A DNA stretch of 26,159 nucleotides from CAZGNZ01 sp964527215. Lineage in GTDB: Bacteria; Fidelibacterota; Marinisomatia; SCGC-AAA003-L08; JACNLC01. Positions 6,544 to 15,453 of this stretch are shown here, in pieces; positions within the stretch are counted from its first letter, which is position 1, and each line of letters starts with the position of its first letter. Both the position numbers and the translations under genes were made by a program. The stretch is from positions 1 through 26,159 of the forward strand of contig CAZGNZ010000046.1 of the NCBI GenBank assembly GCA_964527215.1, read 5' to 3'. The notes under the pieces were generated by a model. That model was not told the DNA's origin. It saw nothing but the letters and a program-made list of their open reading frames with translations, and did not search any database.

Positions 6544-7677
6544 ATGACGACTCAAAAAATAATATCAACCGTCTTTGTTATGTTCACTTTATTGATTTTT
6601 GCTTGCGACAGCGAATCCACCCATAATTTTGCCGATATCACAACGATCAAGGAATACGGAAAAAGCGTTGACTGGCTGCATAAGGATAATTTAATCGCCA
6701 CTGCTCGCCCTCTCTATGATGAATATTATGACGTAGTGGTTTTCAGTATGGACAACCCCGACGACGAGGTCTGGCTGACCCATAATGCCCCCGGTGCCCC
6801 ACAAAAGCACAATGGAAATCCTGCCTGGCACCCTTCAGGCGAGTTCATTGTATTCACCGCTGAAAATGAGGATGTGCCTGATGAATACGACCCCGTCGCC
6901 AAACCCGGTCGAGGCGTCAACTGCAATCTATGGCTCGCCAAAGCTGATGGGTCTGATTTCTGGCAACTTACTAATTATAAGACCGCTATTTGGAATGCTA
7001 AAGGCGTTATTCATCCGCAATTCTCACCGGATGGAAACCAGCTCTTCTGGGCAGAACGGGTCGTGGATGATGCCAGTACTTACTGGGGGAAATGGGTGAT
7101 AACGGTTGCGACATTTATTGACGACGGCTATGGGAAACCATACCTTGATCACATTCAATCCCACGATCCGGGATCACAGCCATGTTTCTATGAAAGCCAT
7201 GCATTCTCTCATGACGGTAACAAGGTCATGTTTACAGGCAACCTCAAGGAGGGCCAGCACGAAATCGGAATGGACATTTACGAAATGGATCTTTACACCG
7301 AGGACTTGACTCAGTTGACCATGTCGCCCACGGATTGGGACGAACACGCGCACCGGTCCCCGGTCAATGAGCAAATCGTATGGATGTCGAGCATGGGTCT
7401 TGATGTCGAGTTTCCTGATGACATGGGCCCCCTCGAATGGAGGTACTATTTAGCCAGCGAGTTGTGGATTATGGACGCCGATGGGTTCAACAAGCAACGG
7501 GTCACCTTCTACAATGAGCACGGCCACCCTCACAATAAAGCAGAACGAACTGCCGTATCGGACAGTGCCTGGTCTCCGGACGGCAAAAGCCTGATCGTGC
7601 TGGTCGCTCACTATGACGGGATCGGCCCTTCCAGTACAGGAAGTACGGAACTGGTGCTTGTGACCCTTAATCAATAA
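6544..7677 (+). CDS. TolB-like beta-propeller lipoprotein
   Basis: A 377-residue exported protein. The signal peptide ends in a lipobox, L-I-F-A-C, with Cys21 the likely lipidated residue. The rest contains PD40/WD40-like propeller blades of TolB type: NPAWHPSGEFIVFTA, HPQFSPDGNQLFWA, HAFSHDGNKVMFTG and SAWSPDGKSLIVLV, each with a S/H-x-D/S-G turn, alternating with x-x-L-T-N/x strands. Such proteins bind other proteins or act as propeller enzymes at the envelope; no active site can be named. The ATG follows an AAGGAAAT ribosome site. It is a single gene, divergent from the ECF cassette. There is no TolA, Pal or peptidase neighbour, so it is not the core TolB. Confidence 0.8.
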   Translation: MTTQKIISTVFVMFTLLIFACDSESTHNFADITTIKEYGKSVDWLHKDNLIATARPLYDEYYDVVVFSMDNPDDEVWLTHNAPGAPQKHNGNPAWHPSGEFIVFTAENEDVPDEYDPVAKPGRGVNCNLWLAKADGSDFWQLTNYKTAIWNAKGVIHPQFSPDGNQLFWAERVVDDASTYWGKWVITVATFIDDGYGKPYLDHIQSHDPGSQPCFYESHAFSHDGNKVMFTGNLKEGQHEIGMDIYEMDLYTEDLTQLTMSPTDWDEHAHRSPVNEQIVWMSSMGLDVEFPDDMGPLEWRYYLASELWIMDADGFNKQRVTFYNEHGHPHNKAERTAVSDSAWSPDGKSLIVLVAHYDGIGPSSTGSTELVLVTLNQ

Positions 7678-7872
7678 AATTGTTATCCCGGATGATTCGG
7701 GCACCGCTTCGGAAAATCTTCGAACATGAAATCCTTCTTTCTGTTTTTTACAATGGTGATTATGCAATAAACTGAGTAGGTACTCAATCCCATGCTTTTC
7801 TAATCAGCCGATTAACCGATCCATAATCCGTATCCCTGCCGATTTCCCATTGCACCGACTGTGTGCCGGTAT
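7678..7872 (+). other. intergenic region between the TolB-like and tetR genes
   Basis: About 195 bp without a gene. A weak 4-bp stem (CCCG...CGGG near 7690) follows the upstream stop, but no convincing terminator is present. Confidence 0.4.
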
Positions 7873-7901
7873 TAACTTATACCGACCGGTCGGTCTGTAT
7901 T
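7873..7901 (+). promoter_or_regulatory. promoter of the tetR-fad operon
   Basis: TTAACT (7873-7878) and TGTATT (7896-7901) are separated by 17 bp, a fair sigma-70-type pair. Transcription would start near 7908, giving a leader of about 18 nt before the tetR ATG. The spacer is almost filled by a palindromic operator, so repressor binding would directly block RNA polymerase. Confidence 0.55.
7881..7894. promoter_or_regulatory. palindromic TetR-family operator
   Basis: ACCGACCGGTCGGT is a perfect 14-bp palindrome 31 bp upstream of the tetR start. With flanking bases it reads TACCGACCGGTCGGTC, which fits the consensus I recall for the Thermus thermophilus regulator PfmR (TACCGACCGNTNGGTN), a TetR protein controlling phenylacetate and fatty-acid genes. 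Its position between -35 and -10 suggests autorepression and control of the downstream fad genes. Confidence 0.8.
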
Positions 7902-7925
7902 TTTAATCTGCTCACACAAAATCTT

Positions 7926-8522
7926 ATGGCTGAAAACAAATCGCGTTCTGAACGTCAAATCCAGATCCTGGAGGCAGCCCTCGAACTGTTCGTCGAAAAC
8001 GGGTACCATGCCACCACCATGAATGACATCAAGCTCCGGACAGGACTCAGCAAGGGTGCGCTGTATCATCATTATCAGAGCAAGAAAGCGCTGTTTCTGG
8101 CATTGATTGATTACTGGGAAGATCACTCGTTTCCCGACTTTGCCAGCCTGCAGACTGACCGCTGCGCCGCTGACACCCTTCGGGATTTTGCCCGGCTGGT
8201 GATCGACACTTTTCATCAGAAAAAATATGTGTTCCTTGCCGAACTGGAATTCTGGTCGCTGTCCAATCATGATATTGAAATCCGCCGCCGCACCCGCACA
8301 CTGTATGCCCGGTTACTGGAACTGTTCGAAAATGTCATCCAGGGCGGCATTCGGTCCGGTGAATTTCGCAATCTGAATCCCAGAGTCTGCGCCATCGCCG
8401 TACTCACATCACTGCAGGGCGTTATCTGGTTTACCATTTTCGAGCAGCAGGATCTCACCGTGGATGAGTACCTGAATGATGTGATGACCTTCATTATTGC
8501 CGGATTCAAAACGCAGACCTGA
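7926..8522 (+). CDS. TetR/AcrR-family regulator of fatty-acid degradation (FadR/PfmR-like)
   Basis: A 198-residue repressor. The N-terminal helix-turn-helix (about 10-55) has A-A-L-E-L-F-V-E-N-G-Y-H-A-T-T-M-N-D-I, then T-G-L-S-K-G-A-L-Y-H-H-Y, then S-K-K-A-L-F, the classic TetR pattern. The C-terminal half is helical and divergent, as expected for a ligand pocket. The ATG at 7926 is chosen over an earlier in-frame start because the domain begins just after it and the operator lies upstream. It is followed after 61 bp by fadE. In Bacillus and Thermus, TetR-type FadR proteins are released from DNA by long-chain acyl-CoA; the same ligand is inferred here. Confidence 0.88.
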   Translation: MAENKSRSERQIQILEAALELFVENGYHATTMNDIKLRTGLSKGALYHHYQSKKALFLALIDYWEDHSFPDFASLQTDRCAADTLRDFARLVIDTFHQKKYVFLAELEFWSLSNHDIEIRRRTRTLYARLLELFENVIQGGIRSGEFRNLNPRVCAIAVLTSLQGVIWFTIFEQQDLTVDEYLNDVMTFIIAGFKTQT

Positions 8523-8583
8523 CCGGCGAAGGATAAGTTTGACAAGTATTGAAAACCCACACAAGCAAACACGGGAGAAAAGG

Positions 8584-10353
8584 ATGAATCGAGGAGGCAG
8601 TTTTCTGGTAGAACCGGTTGACAGAGGTTCGGTTTTCAGCAGGGAGTTATTTACCGAAGAACATACCATGTTTGGTGAAGCTGTCAGAGATTTCTGCAGT
8701 TCCCAAATTCTGCCGGTGGCGGCTGAAATGGCGGTTTTCAACACTGAACTGACCCGGACAATCTTTACTCAGATGGGAGAGTTGGGATTTTTAGGCGTGG
8801 ATTTCCCGGAGGAGTACGGGGGATTGAATCAGGACAAAGTCTCAACCTGCCTGGTGGTAGAATCGCTGATGGCCGGCGGCAGCGCATCCATCGCCGTCAC
8901 GTTCACCGACCATTCCGGAATCGGTACGCTGCCCATTATCTGGTACGGCAGCAAAGCCCAAAAGGAAAAATTTCTGCCAAAACTCGCGTCCGGAGAATGG
9001 ATGGGCTCCTTTGCTCTCACCGAATCGGATGCCGGCTCGGATGTCCTGTCCGGCAAAGTAACAGCCCGTCTCAGTGAGGACGGCACCCACTATATTCTGA
9101 ACGGCACCAAAATATATGTAACCAACGGGACCTGGGCGGATGTGTGCCTTACGTTCGCCCAGGTGGATGGTCATAAATATACTGCCTTCATTCTGGACAA
9201 AGACTGTCCCGGTTGGGTCGTCGGGCCTGAAGAACATAAAATGGGTATCAAAGGGAGTTCCACCTGTACCTATTTTTTTGAAGACTGCCGGGTTCCGGTA
9301 GAAAACATGTTGGGAAAAGTGGGACAGGGCACGGCCATTGCCCTCAATGTGCTTTATACCGGTCGCTACAAACTGGGAGCTTCCACCACCGGAGGCTCCA
9401 AGCTGTGCCTGAAGCTGGCACTGGATTTTGCGTTTGAAAGAGAGCAATTTCACAGACCCATCGCAGATTTTGGAATGATCCAGCGCAAATTTGCCGATAT
9501 GATGGTGGGATCCTGGGAAGCAGACGGCATTATTTATATGACTGCCGGATCAATTGACAGGGTTATGGCGGAAATTCCGTCCAGTCGTCCGGATTATTTT
9601 GAAATTCTGCAGAAGGTGATCGCGGATCACGGTATCGAAGCGTCTCTGTCAAAAATTGCCGGATCGGAGGTCCTTGCTTACAACGTGGATGAAGCGGTCC
9701 AGATTTACGGCGGTGCAGGATATATCGAGGACTATCCCATTGCCGCCATTTACCGAGACGAACGGATCAACCGGATCTTTGAAGGGACCAACGAGATCAA
9801 CCGGATAATTATAGCGGGTACGGTTTTGAAAAAAGCCATCCTGGAAGAAATCCCCATTCGGGAAATGATCCTTGAGCGGGAGCATAACTGGATACCGGAC
9901 TTGAATCTGCCTGATACGCACCCGCTGATTGAAGAAGCCCGGGTGATCGAATTTTCCCGATCCCTGGTTCTGCATATTCTTAATCAGCTGATCCTGGCAT
10001 ATGGTCAGGATCTGAAAAACCAGCAGTGGGCTCTGGAACCGCTGGCGGATATGATTCTGGCGCTGGCAGTGATGGATACCGGATTCAAGCGGCTGAAGAA
10101 TCTCCCGGATGATTATCAGCATCAGCAGGCGGTCACGCTGATCCACAGGATATCGGTATCCAGGCAGTTCCAGGAAATGCTGAAGGATGCAGGAAGCATT
10201 CTGGGGCAGCTGTTTGAAGGGGAAAAACTGGCAGCCGAAATGCAGCTGTTGGACAAGAGACGCATGCAGCTGAAGTATTATCCTCGAACAGTTATCTGGA
10301 AGCAGGAACTGGTTGAGATTCTGTATCATCATAAAACCTACTTTTTAGACTAG
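8584..10353 (+). CDS. fadE: acyl-CoA dehydrogenase, long FadE type
   Basis: An FAD enzyme that makes the first double bond in fatty acyl-CoA. At 589 residues it is longer than the usual ~380-residue dehydrogenases and matches the size of Bacillus FadE, with an extra helical C-terminal domain of about 160 residues. It carries the family signature F-A-L-T-E-S-D-A-G-S-D (about 140-150), the Q-I/V-Y-G-G-A-G-Y-I-E-D-Y-P motif and the catalytic base E400 in I-F-E-G-T-N-E-I-N-R. The ATG at 8584 has a GGAG six bases upstream; longer in-frame starts would run back into tetR. It is followed by thiolase and FadN genes. The electron acceptor ETF is not encoded here. Confidence 0.93.
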   Translation: MNRGGSFLVEPVDRGSVFSRELFTEEHTMFGEAVRDFCSSQILPVAAEMAVFNTELTRTIFTQMGELGFLGVDFPEEYGGLNQDKVSTCLVVESLMAGGSASIAVTFTDHSGIGTLPIIWYGSKAQKEKFLPKLASGEWMGSFALTESDAGSDVLSGKVTARLSEDGTHYILNGTKIYVTNGTWADVCLTFAQVDGHKYTAFILDKDCPGWVVGPEEHKMGIKGSSTCTYFFEDCRVPVENMLGKVGQGTAIALNVLYTGRYKLGASTTGGSKLCLKLALDFAFEREQFHRPIADFGMIQRKFADMMVGSWEADGIIYMTAGSIDRVMAEIPSSRPDYFEILQKVIADHGIEASLSKIAGSEVLAYNVDEAVQIYGGAGYIEDYPIAAIYRDERINRIFEGTNEINRIIIAGTVLKKAILEEIPIREMILEREHNWIPDLNLPDTHPLIEEARVIEFSRSLVLHILNQLILAYGQDLKNQQWALEPLADMILALAVMDTGFKRLKNLPDDYQHQQAVTLIHRISVSRQFQEMLKDAGSILGQLFEGEKLAAEMQLLDKRRMQLKYYPRTVIWKQELVEILYHHKTYFLD

Positions 10354-10364
10354 AGGAGCAAACC

Positions 10365-11495
10365 ATGGAAATGTATTCAATCATTGTTGACGGTGTTCGA
10401 AGTCCCATCGGAATTAAAAAGGGCAGAATGATCGGAATCCGGCCACTGGATTTGACCGCTCAGGTAGTGACAGGATTGCTTGAACGAAATCCGAAGATTG
10501 AACCTGATATTATTGAAGATCTGGTCCTTGGCTGCGCTTTTCCGGAAGCCGGGCAGGGGATGCTGATGGCCCGCGGGGTATCTGCTCTGTCGGGGCTGCC
10601 CCAGTCTGCCGGAGCAAAAGTGGTGAACCGTTTCTGCGGCAGTTCAATGGATGCCGTTCATCAGCTGAGCCAGGCCATTCATGCAAACGATCTTGAGTGC
10701 GGTCTGGGCGCAGGAGTAGAAGATATGTTTGGTGTACCCATGGGCGGATATAATCCCCAGTTCCATCCGGATCTGGCTCCGAAGGGACTGTACATGGGCA
10801 TGGGAGAAACCGCTGAGAACCTGGCCCGGGATTTGGATATCAGCCGTGAGGATCAGGAGGCGTTTGCCGTAAAGTCCCATGAAAAAGCGCTGGCGGCGTA
10901 TGAAAAGGGTTTGTTCAGCGATGAACTGATCGCTGTACGGCACAATGGACAGGTGATTGAGCGGGATGAGGGTCCCCGGGAACCGGATGTGGAAAAAATG
11001 AAATCCCTGGCACCGGCCTTTGATGCAGCGGGAACCGTAACCGCTGCGACATCAAGTCCCATTTCAATCGGAGCCGCTGCTACGCTTGTGGTAAGTTCAC
11101 GGCTGGCGGAAGAACTGAATCTGAAAAACGGTTTCCGAATTATTGCAAGAGCGGTTGCGGGAGTGGACTGGACGCGAATGGGGATGGGGCCGCTGCCGGC
11201 CACAGAAAAAGTCCTGAAAAAGGCCGGAATGACAATGAATGATATAAATGTTATCGAACTGAACGAAGCCTTTGCCGCTCAGTCGCTCTTTGTGATACGC
11301 AAAGGCGGATGGGATCTTGAGAAAATTAATCTGAACGGCGGTGCTATTGCATTGGGACATCCGCTTGGCTGCTCCGGTGCCCGAATCCTGGTCACATTGA
11401 TGAATGTGATGAAACAGCAGAATGCATCGACGGGTCTGGCGACGATGTGTATCGGCAGCGGTCAGGGTATCGCGACCGTTCTGGAGCGAATATAA
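10365..11495 (+). CDS. fadA: acetyl-CoA acyltransferase (3-ketoacyl-CoA thiolase)
   Basis: A thiolase that cleaves 3-ketoacyl-CoA with CoA to release acetyl-CoA, the last step of beta-oxidation. The nucleophile is C91 in V-N-R-F-C-G-S-S, the activating His is H332 in A-L-G-H-P-L-G-C-S-G, and the acid/base Cys is C362 in M-C-I-G-S-G. N-E-A-F-A-A-Q is also present. The 376-residue length is slightly short for the family but no core motif is missing. It begins 11 bp after fadE with an AGGAG site, so the two are co-transcribed. Confidence 0.94.
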   Translation: MEMYSIIVDGVRSPIGIKKGRMIGIRPLDLTAQVVTGLLERNPKIEPDIIEDLVLGCAFPEAGQGMLMARGVSALSGLPQSAGAKVVNRFCGSSMDAVHQLSQAIHANDLECGLGAGVEDMFGVPMGGYNPQFHPDLAPKGLYMGMGETAENLARDLDISREDQEAFAVKSHEKALAAYEKGLFSDELIAVRHNGQVIERDEGPREPDVEKMKSLAPAFDAAGTVTAATSSPISIGAAATLVVSSRLAEELNLKNGFRIIARAVAGVDWTRMGMGPLPATEKVLKKAGMTMNDINVIELNEAFAAQSLFVIRKGGWDLEKINLNGGAIALGHPLGCSGARILVTLMNVMKQQNASTGLATMCIGSGQGIATVLERI

Positions 11496-11557
11496 CCGTG
11501 GAAAGCCTAAAGGATCATTCCGAAAACCATCAGCACATTTAAGACTGGAAAGGCACC

Positions 11558-13906
11558 ATGACACAATCAATGAATAAAGCTGCAGTACTGGGAACCGGAG
11601 TGATGGGCGGACAGATTGCTGCCCATCTGGCCAATGCCGGAATAGAGGTACTGGCGTATGATATTTCACAGGAAATTGCTGAAAAAGGCCTGGCTTTTGC
11701 CCGAAAAATCAAACCAAATGCATTTTACAGTCCCAATTACAGCCGGCGAATCACGCCCTTGAACTATAACGATCATCTGGATCAGATATCAGAATGCAGC
11801 TGGGTTATCGAAGTCATTGCAGAACGCTTGGACTGGAAACTGGATTTGTATGGAAAAATACTGCCCCATCTGAATACAGAGGCGGTTCTGACCTCAAATA
11901 CATCCGGCATCAGTATATCAGAATTGGCAGATCAGCTCCCGGAAGACGTCCGAAAACGATTTTTCATCACCCACTTTTTCAATCCGCCGAGATACATGAA
12001 ACTGGTGGAGATTATCACCGGCAGCGACACCAATCCGGACATAATTCCGCCGTTTGCCCGATTTCTGGAGGAAGTCCTTGGAAAGGGTGTGGTATATGCC
12101 AAGGATACCCCCAACTTCGTGGCCAACCGGATCGGTGTGTTCGGGATGATGGCGACGCTGGATGAAGCCTGCCGCCTGAAACTGTCTGTGGAAGATGTGG
12201 ATGCCCTCACTGGCACCCTCATCGGACGGGCCAAAAGCGCTACCTTCCGAACGGCCGATATTGTGGGGTTGGACACCCTGTCCTTCGTGGCACAGAACGC
12301 CTGGAAGAATTGCCCAGAGGATGAAGCCAGGGACCTTTTTGCATTGCCGGATTATTTAAAGAAAATGATATCAAACGGCTGGTTGGGACAGAAATCCGGG
12401 CAGGGTTTTTATAAAAAAATCGCCAAAGGTGTGATTCATTCTATTGATCTGCAGAGTCTGGAATACAGTCCGCAGAATAAAAATAGATATCCCGGTGTCC
12501 GTCTGGCCAGGGAACATACTTCTCTGGAAGACAAACTGCCTGCCATCGCATATTCACCGGATACTGCCGGGGAGTTCATCTGGCAGATTCTCTCCAGAAC
12601 GCTGCTCTATGCCGCTCACAGACTGGGTGAAATCGCTGATGATATTGTCAACATCGACCGGGCCATGCGCTGGGGATTTGGCTGGGATCTGGGTCCCTTT
12701 GAAGTGTGGGATGCTCTGGACCTTGAGCGGTCTGTTGAACGGATGAAGAATGAAGGAAAGCCTGTACCCGCCTGGATTCATGAAATGCTGAGCAGCGGTG
12801 TAAATTCTTTTTATCAATTCAAGGATGGAGAGGAATGCTGCTGGGATCCGGATTCTTCGGACTGGAAGGTTATCCCGCATCATCCCGAAGAATTGACATT
12901 CAGCATATTGAGAAAATCCAGGAAGGTGATACGGAAAAACTGGTCAGCCGGTGTGACGGATCTGGGCGATGGTGTGGCCGGATTGGAATTTCATTCCATT
13001 CTGAAACCGGGTCTGAATCCCATAGACGGGAGTGTCATGCAGACCATTGAATGGGCGACCGAATGGGTTGCGGAAAACGGATTCAAGGGTCTTGTGATTT
13101 CAGGGGACGGCGCACATTTCTGTATCGGCGCCAACCTGAATCTGATTTTGAACAGTGTGTACCAGAAAAACTGGGATGCCGTTGACCGGATGGCAAAGGA
13201 AATGCAGAACATCCTTCAGGGGATTCGCTTTGCACCGTTTCCAGTGGTGGCGGCACCGTACGGAATGGTATTGGGAGGCGGATATGAAACCATTGGCGCT
13301 TGTGACCGGATTGTGGCTGCCGCTGAACTGTACTGCGGACTGGTGGAGGTAGGAGTCGGTCTTATTCCGGGCGGGGGCGGCAATCTGCGGATTCTGACCA
13401 AACTGACGGATAAAATGGCACCGGCCGTTCCCGGTCCGTTCCCCATTGTGATGAAAGCATTTGAGGCTGTTGGATTTGCCAGAGTCTCCTCATCCGCCAA
13501 AGAAGCCCAGGCTCTGGGTTATCTGGCCCGGGAAGATAAAGTTGTCGTCAACCGGGATCACCTCCTCACGGCAGCCAAAAGGGAAGTATTGGCTTTAACG
13601 GAGGGATACAAGGTACCGGAACTGAGAAAGGATTACATCCTGCCGGGACTGGACGGCAGACTGGTCATGGAAGCCAGTATTGCCGACTTTATCCGGGCCG
13701 GCAAAATCAGTGAACATGACGGACTCATTGCCGGGAAACTGGCCTACGTTCTCACAGGTGGGAACCAGGGGGGAGCGCTCAGGCCGGTGGATGAGCAGTA
13801 TCTCCTGGATATTGAACGGGAGCAGTTTATCAGTCTGTGCGGAGAACCAAAAACCATCGACCGCATGGAACACATGCTTAAGAAGGGGAAACCTCTGCGG
13901 AATTAG
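11558..13906 (+). CDS. fadN: 3-hydroxyacyl-CoA dehydrogenase / enoyl-CoA hydratase fusion, FadN type
   Basis: A 782-residue bifunctional enzyme for the two middle steps of beta-oxidation. The NAD-binding dehydrogenase comes first, with G-T-G-V-M-G-G-Q-I-A-A-H-L (12-24), S-N-T-S-G and catalytic H139 in T-H-F-F-N-P-P. The hydratase/isomerase domain lies in the C-terminal third, with both catalytic glutamates, E577 (G-G-G-Y-E) and E597 (G-L-V-E-V-G-V-G), spaced 20 apart as in crotonases. The dehydrogenase-first order and the C-terminal K-K-G-K-P-L-R-N match Bacillus FadN rather than E. coli FadB. An AAAGG precedes the ATG. It closes the operon and is followed by a strong hairpin. Confidence 0.93.
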   Translation: MTQSMNKAAVLGTGVMGGQIAAHLANAGIEVLAYDISQEIAEKGLAFARKIKPNAFYSPNYSRRITPLNYNDHLDQISECSWVIEVIAERLDWKLDLYGKILPHLNTEAVLTSNTSGISISELADQLPEDVRKRFFITHFFNPPRYMKLVEIITGSDTNPDIIPPFARFLEEVLGKGVVYAKDTPNFVANRIGVFGMMATLDEACRLKLSVEDVDALTGTLIGRAKSATFRTADIVGLDTLSFVAQNAWKNCPEDEARDLFALPDYLKKMISNGWLGQKSGQGFYKKIAKGVIHSIDLQSLEYSPQNKNRYPGVRLAREHTSLEDKLPAIAYSPDTAGEFIWQILSRTLLYAAHRLGEIADDIVNIDRAMRWGFGWDLGPFEVWDALDLERSVERMKNEGKPVPAWIHEMLSSGVNSFYQFKDGEECCWDPDSSDWKVIPHHPEELTFSILRKSRKVIRKNWSAGVTDLGDGVAGLEFHSILKPGLNPIDGSVMQTIEWATEWVAENGFKGLVISGDGAHFCIGANLNLILNSVYQKNWDAVDRMAKEMQNILQGIRFAPFPVVAAPYGMVLGGGYETIGACDRIVAAAELYCGLVEVGVGLIPGGGGNLRILTKLTDKMAPAVPGPFPIVMKAFEAVGFARVSSSAKEAQALGYLAREDKVVVNRDHLLTAAKREVLALTEGYKVPELRKDYILPGLDGRLVMEASIADFIRAGKISEHDGLIAGKLAYVLTGGNQGGALRPVDEQYLLDIEREQFISLCGEPKTIDRMEHMLKKGKPLRN

Positions 13907-13998
13907 CGGAGGTTCTTAAGAGCCGGCAAGGATATTGAATTGGTGCGTTTCAGCTATTCGCATTTTCTCCTTTAACTGTCTTATATCCGATGCCGGGG

Positions 13999-14026
13999 CA
14001 AAGCGCAGGGGTTACTCTGCGCTTTG
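13999..14026 (+). terminator. hairpin ending the fad operon
   Basis: CAAAGCGCAG and CTGCGCTTTG form a perfect 10-bp stem with an 8-nt loop, 92 bp after the fadN stop. The 3' side reads TAATATTT rather than a run of T, so it is only a moderate intrinsic terminator and may act mainly to protect the 3' end. Confidence 0.65.
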
Positions 14027-14157
14027 TAATATTTATCATGTTTGAATCCGCTGATTTTTGCTTCATGCAGTTATCGGGAATGTGTAATTTTATATCACTA
14101 TATCTGATCTTACAACCAACCAAAGAACTTTGTTCTTCCGGATTGTTTCAGCCGTGA

Positions 14158-14171
14158 TCCAGGATCCTGGA
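14158..14171. promoter_or_regulatory. 14-bp perfect palindrome upstream of a secreted-protein gene
   Basis: TCCAGGATCCTGGA is self-complementary with no loop and lies 55 bp before the ATG at 14227. It could be an operator half-site pair. No regulator can be named. Confidence 0.35.
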
Positions 14172-14226
14172 GTCTGCCGGAATGAGATAACCCGGGACAG
14201 CACCAGTTACTGACAGAGGAGGAATT

Positions 14227-15336
14227 ATGAAACGAGGAATATTTATCTCAATTTTGGCAGCTGTTTCTGTTTTACTATCCCAGGATATGATCCCGTATTA
14301 CGGAAATCTGAGTTTTGACTATTCCGGCGCGATGAACGGAACATTCAATGCCGAACTTATCATTGAAGACGACATGACCATTCCCACCAGCGGAGCGATC
14401 GGGACAATAGCCGGTGATGAAACCAGTTCCGGGGCCTACATTCTGGCACTTCAGCCCACTGAGGGTACGGATGATGCCGTTGACCTGTTTATCATGTTCA
14501 TGAAAAATATGGAAGGCGAACTGCAGCCCGGAACCTGGGATGTGGTAGCACCGGATATTACCGATTTGGAGGGCATCGAATCCACCATGCTGCTGCTGCC
14601 GGCCATTGATTCCACATTTGTGGCCGATCTGATTGCACCTGTGGTGGACGGCGAGGTGGATGAAGATAATTTTATGGAATACTTTGGCGGTGTCATTGTG
14701 GAACTGGCCGTCTCGGCATTTCTGCCCATGAGCGGATCAATATCGCTGGATGAAATCGAACCGGCCGGTTTCAGCGGCGGTTTCAGCGGCAGTCTGATGT
14801 TTCTGGATTTCCCGCCCCAATTCCTGACGATTTCAAACGGCAGTTACGATCTGCAGCTGCCGGGCGCCGACATTATCCCAATGGTACCCGAGAACTTTTC
14901 GGCGGTGTATGCTGATCCGAATGTCCTGCTCAGCTGGGATCTGGTTGAACAGGAGGTTGTGCACCATTATGTAATTTACCGCGGAATGTCTGAGTTGGAT
15001 TTGTGGCCGCTTGCTGCCGTTCCAGTAGAAACTGTCACGTATTCAGATGAGGATGTATCAGGCGGGAACACGTATTACTACGCCATTGCATCTGCCAATA
15101 TTATTGATATTGAAGGACCGCTGTCGGATGTCCTGTCAGTGACCATCCCCGGTGGTTTACTGGGAGATGTGAATCAGGACATGAGTATCGATGTGCTGGA
15201 TATTGTACTGATTGTGGATTTTATTCTGGGAACACCGCCCAACGATTATCAGGCTTGGGCTTCGGATTACAATCAGGATGACAGTATTGATGTGCTGGAT
15301 ATCGTGCTGATTGTAGATGTCATTATGGGGACTTGA
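14227..15336 (+). CDS. secreted protein with FN3-like and C-terminal dockerin-like domains
   Basis: A 369-residue exported protein. The signal peptide (about 1-20, M-K-R-G-I-F-I then a hydrophobic core) is preceded by a strong GAGGAGG site. The first ~210 residues are an acidic, strand-rich region I do not recognise. A fibronectin-III-like domain follows (about 222-308: P-E-N-F-S-A-V-Y-A ... V-L-L-S-W-D ... Y-Y-Y-A-I-A-S-A-N). The last 57 residues (313-369) are two dockerin-type calcium loops, G-D-V-N-Q-D-x4-D-V-L-D-I-V and D-Y-N-Q-D-D-x3-D-V-L-D-I-V. Dockerins bind cohesins in cellulosomes, but in FCB-group bacteria such tails are common on exported proteins and their partner is unclear. No enzyme motif was seen. 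Confidence 0.8.
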   Translation: MKRGIFISILAAVSVLLSQDMIPYYGNLSFDYSGAMNGTFNAELIIEDDMTIPTSGAIGTIAGDETSSGAYILALQPTEGTDDAVDLFIMFMKNMEGELQPGTWDVVAPDITDLEGIESTMLLLPAIDSTFVADLIAPVVDGEVDEDNFMEYFGGVIVELAVSAFLPMSGSISLDEIEPAGFSGGFSGSLMFLDFPPQFLTISNGSYDLQLPGADIIPMVPENFSAVYADPNVLLSWDLVEQEVVHHYVIYRGMSELDLWPLAAVPVETVTYSDEDVSGGNTYYYAIASANIIDIEGPLSDVLSVTIPGGLLGDVNQDMSIDVLDIVLIVDFILGTPPNDYQAWASDYNQDDSIDVLDIVLIVDVIMGT

Positions 15337-15453
15337 TATAAAAACGGGGAGTCTGGGAATTTTCCTGTTTCCAGTGAGTATGCAAACCATTCAAATCAGC
15401 CCGTCATTCGACGGGCTGATCCGTTACAGTTTGGAATGTTCAATGAAAAAACA
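15337..15453. other. convergent intergenic region
   Basis: A short non-coding gap between convergent genes. Its only clear feature is the hairpin at 15395-15420. Confidence 0.5.
15395..15420. terminator. bidirectional hairpin between convergent genes
   Basis: ATCAGCCCGTC and GACGGGCTGAT form a perfect 11-bp stem closed by the tetraloop ATTC. It lies 58 bp after the secreted-protein gene on the plus strand and follows the proline dehydrogenase and small ORF on the minus strand. No T-run is present on either side, so termination would be inefficient or factor-assisted. Confidence 0.65.

Larger units (their letters stand above)
13907..14226 (+). other. intergenic region between fadN and the next secreted-protein gene
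   Basis: About 320 bp without a gene. It contains a strong hairpin at 13999-14026 and a 14-bp perfect palindrome at 14158-14171. A promoter for the gene at 14227 must lie after the hairpin, but I could not choose one confidently among the AT-rich stretches near 14080-14100. Confidence 0.5.

Noticed and set aside
8539..8544. TTGACA just upstream of fadE as an internal promoter
   Set aside because: No acceptable -10 lies at 16-18 bp; the gap of 61 bp and the upstream operator favour co-transcription with tetR.
8842..9453. A 203-codon minus-strand frame inside fadE
   Set aside because: It is opposite a strongly supported acyl-CoA dehydrogenase and has no recognisable features.
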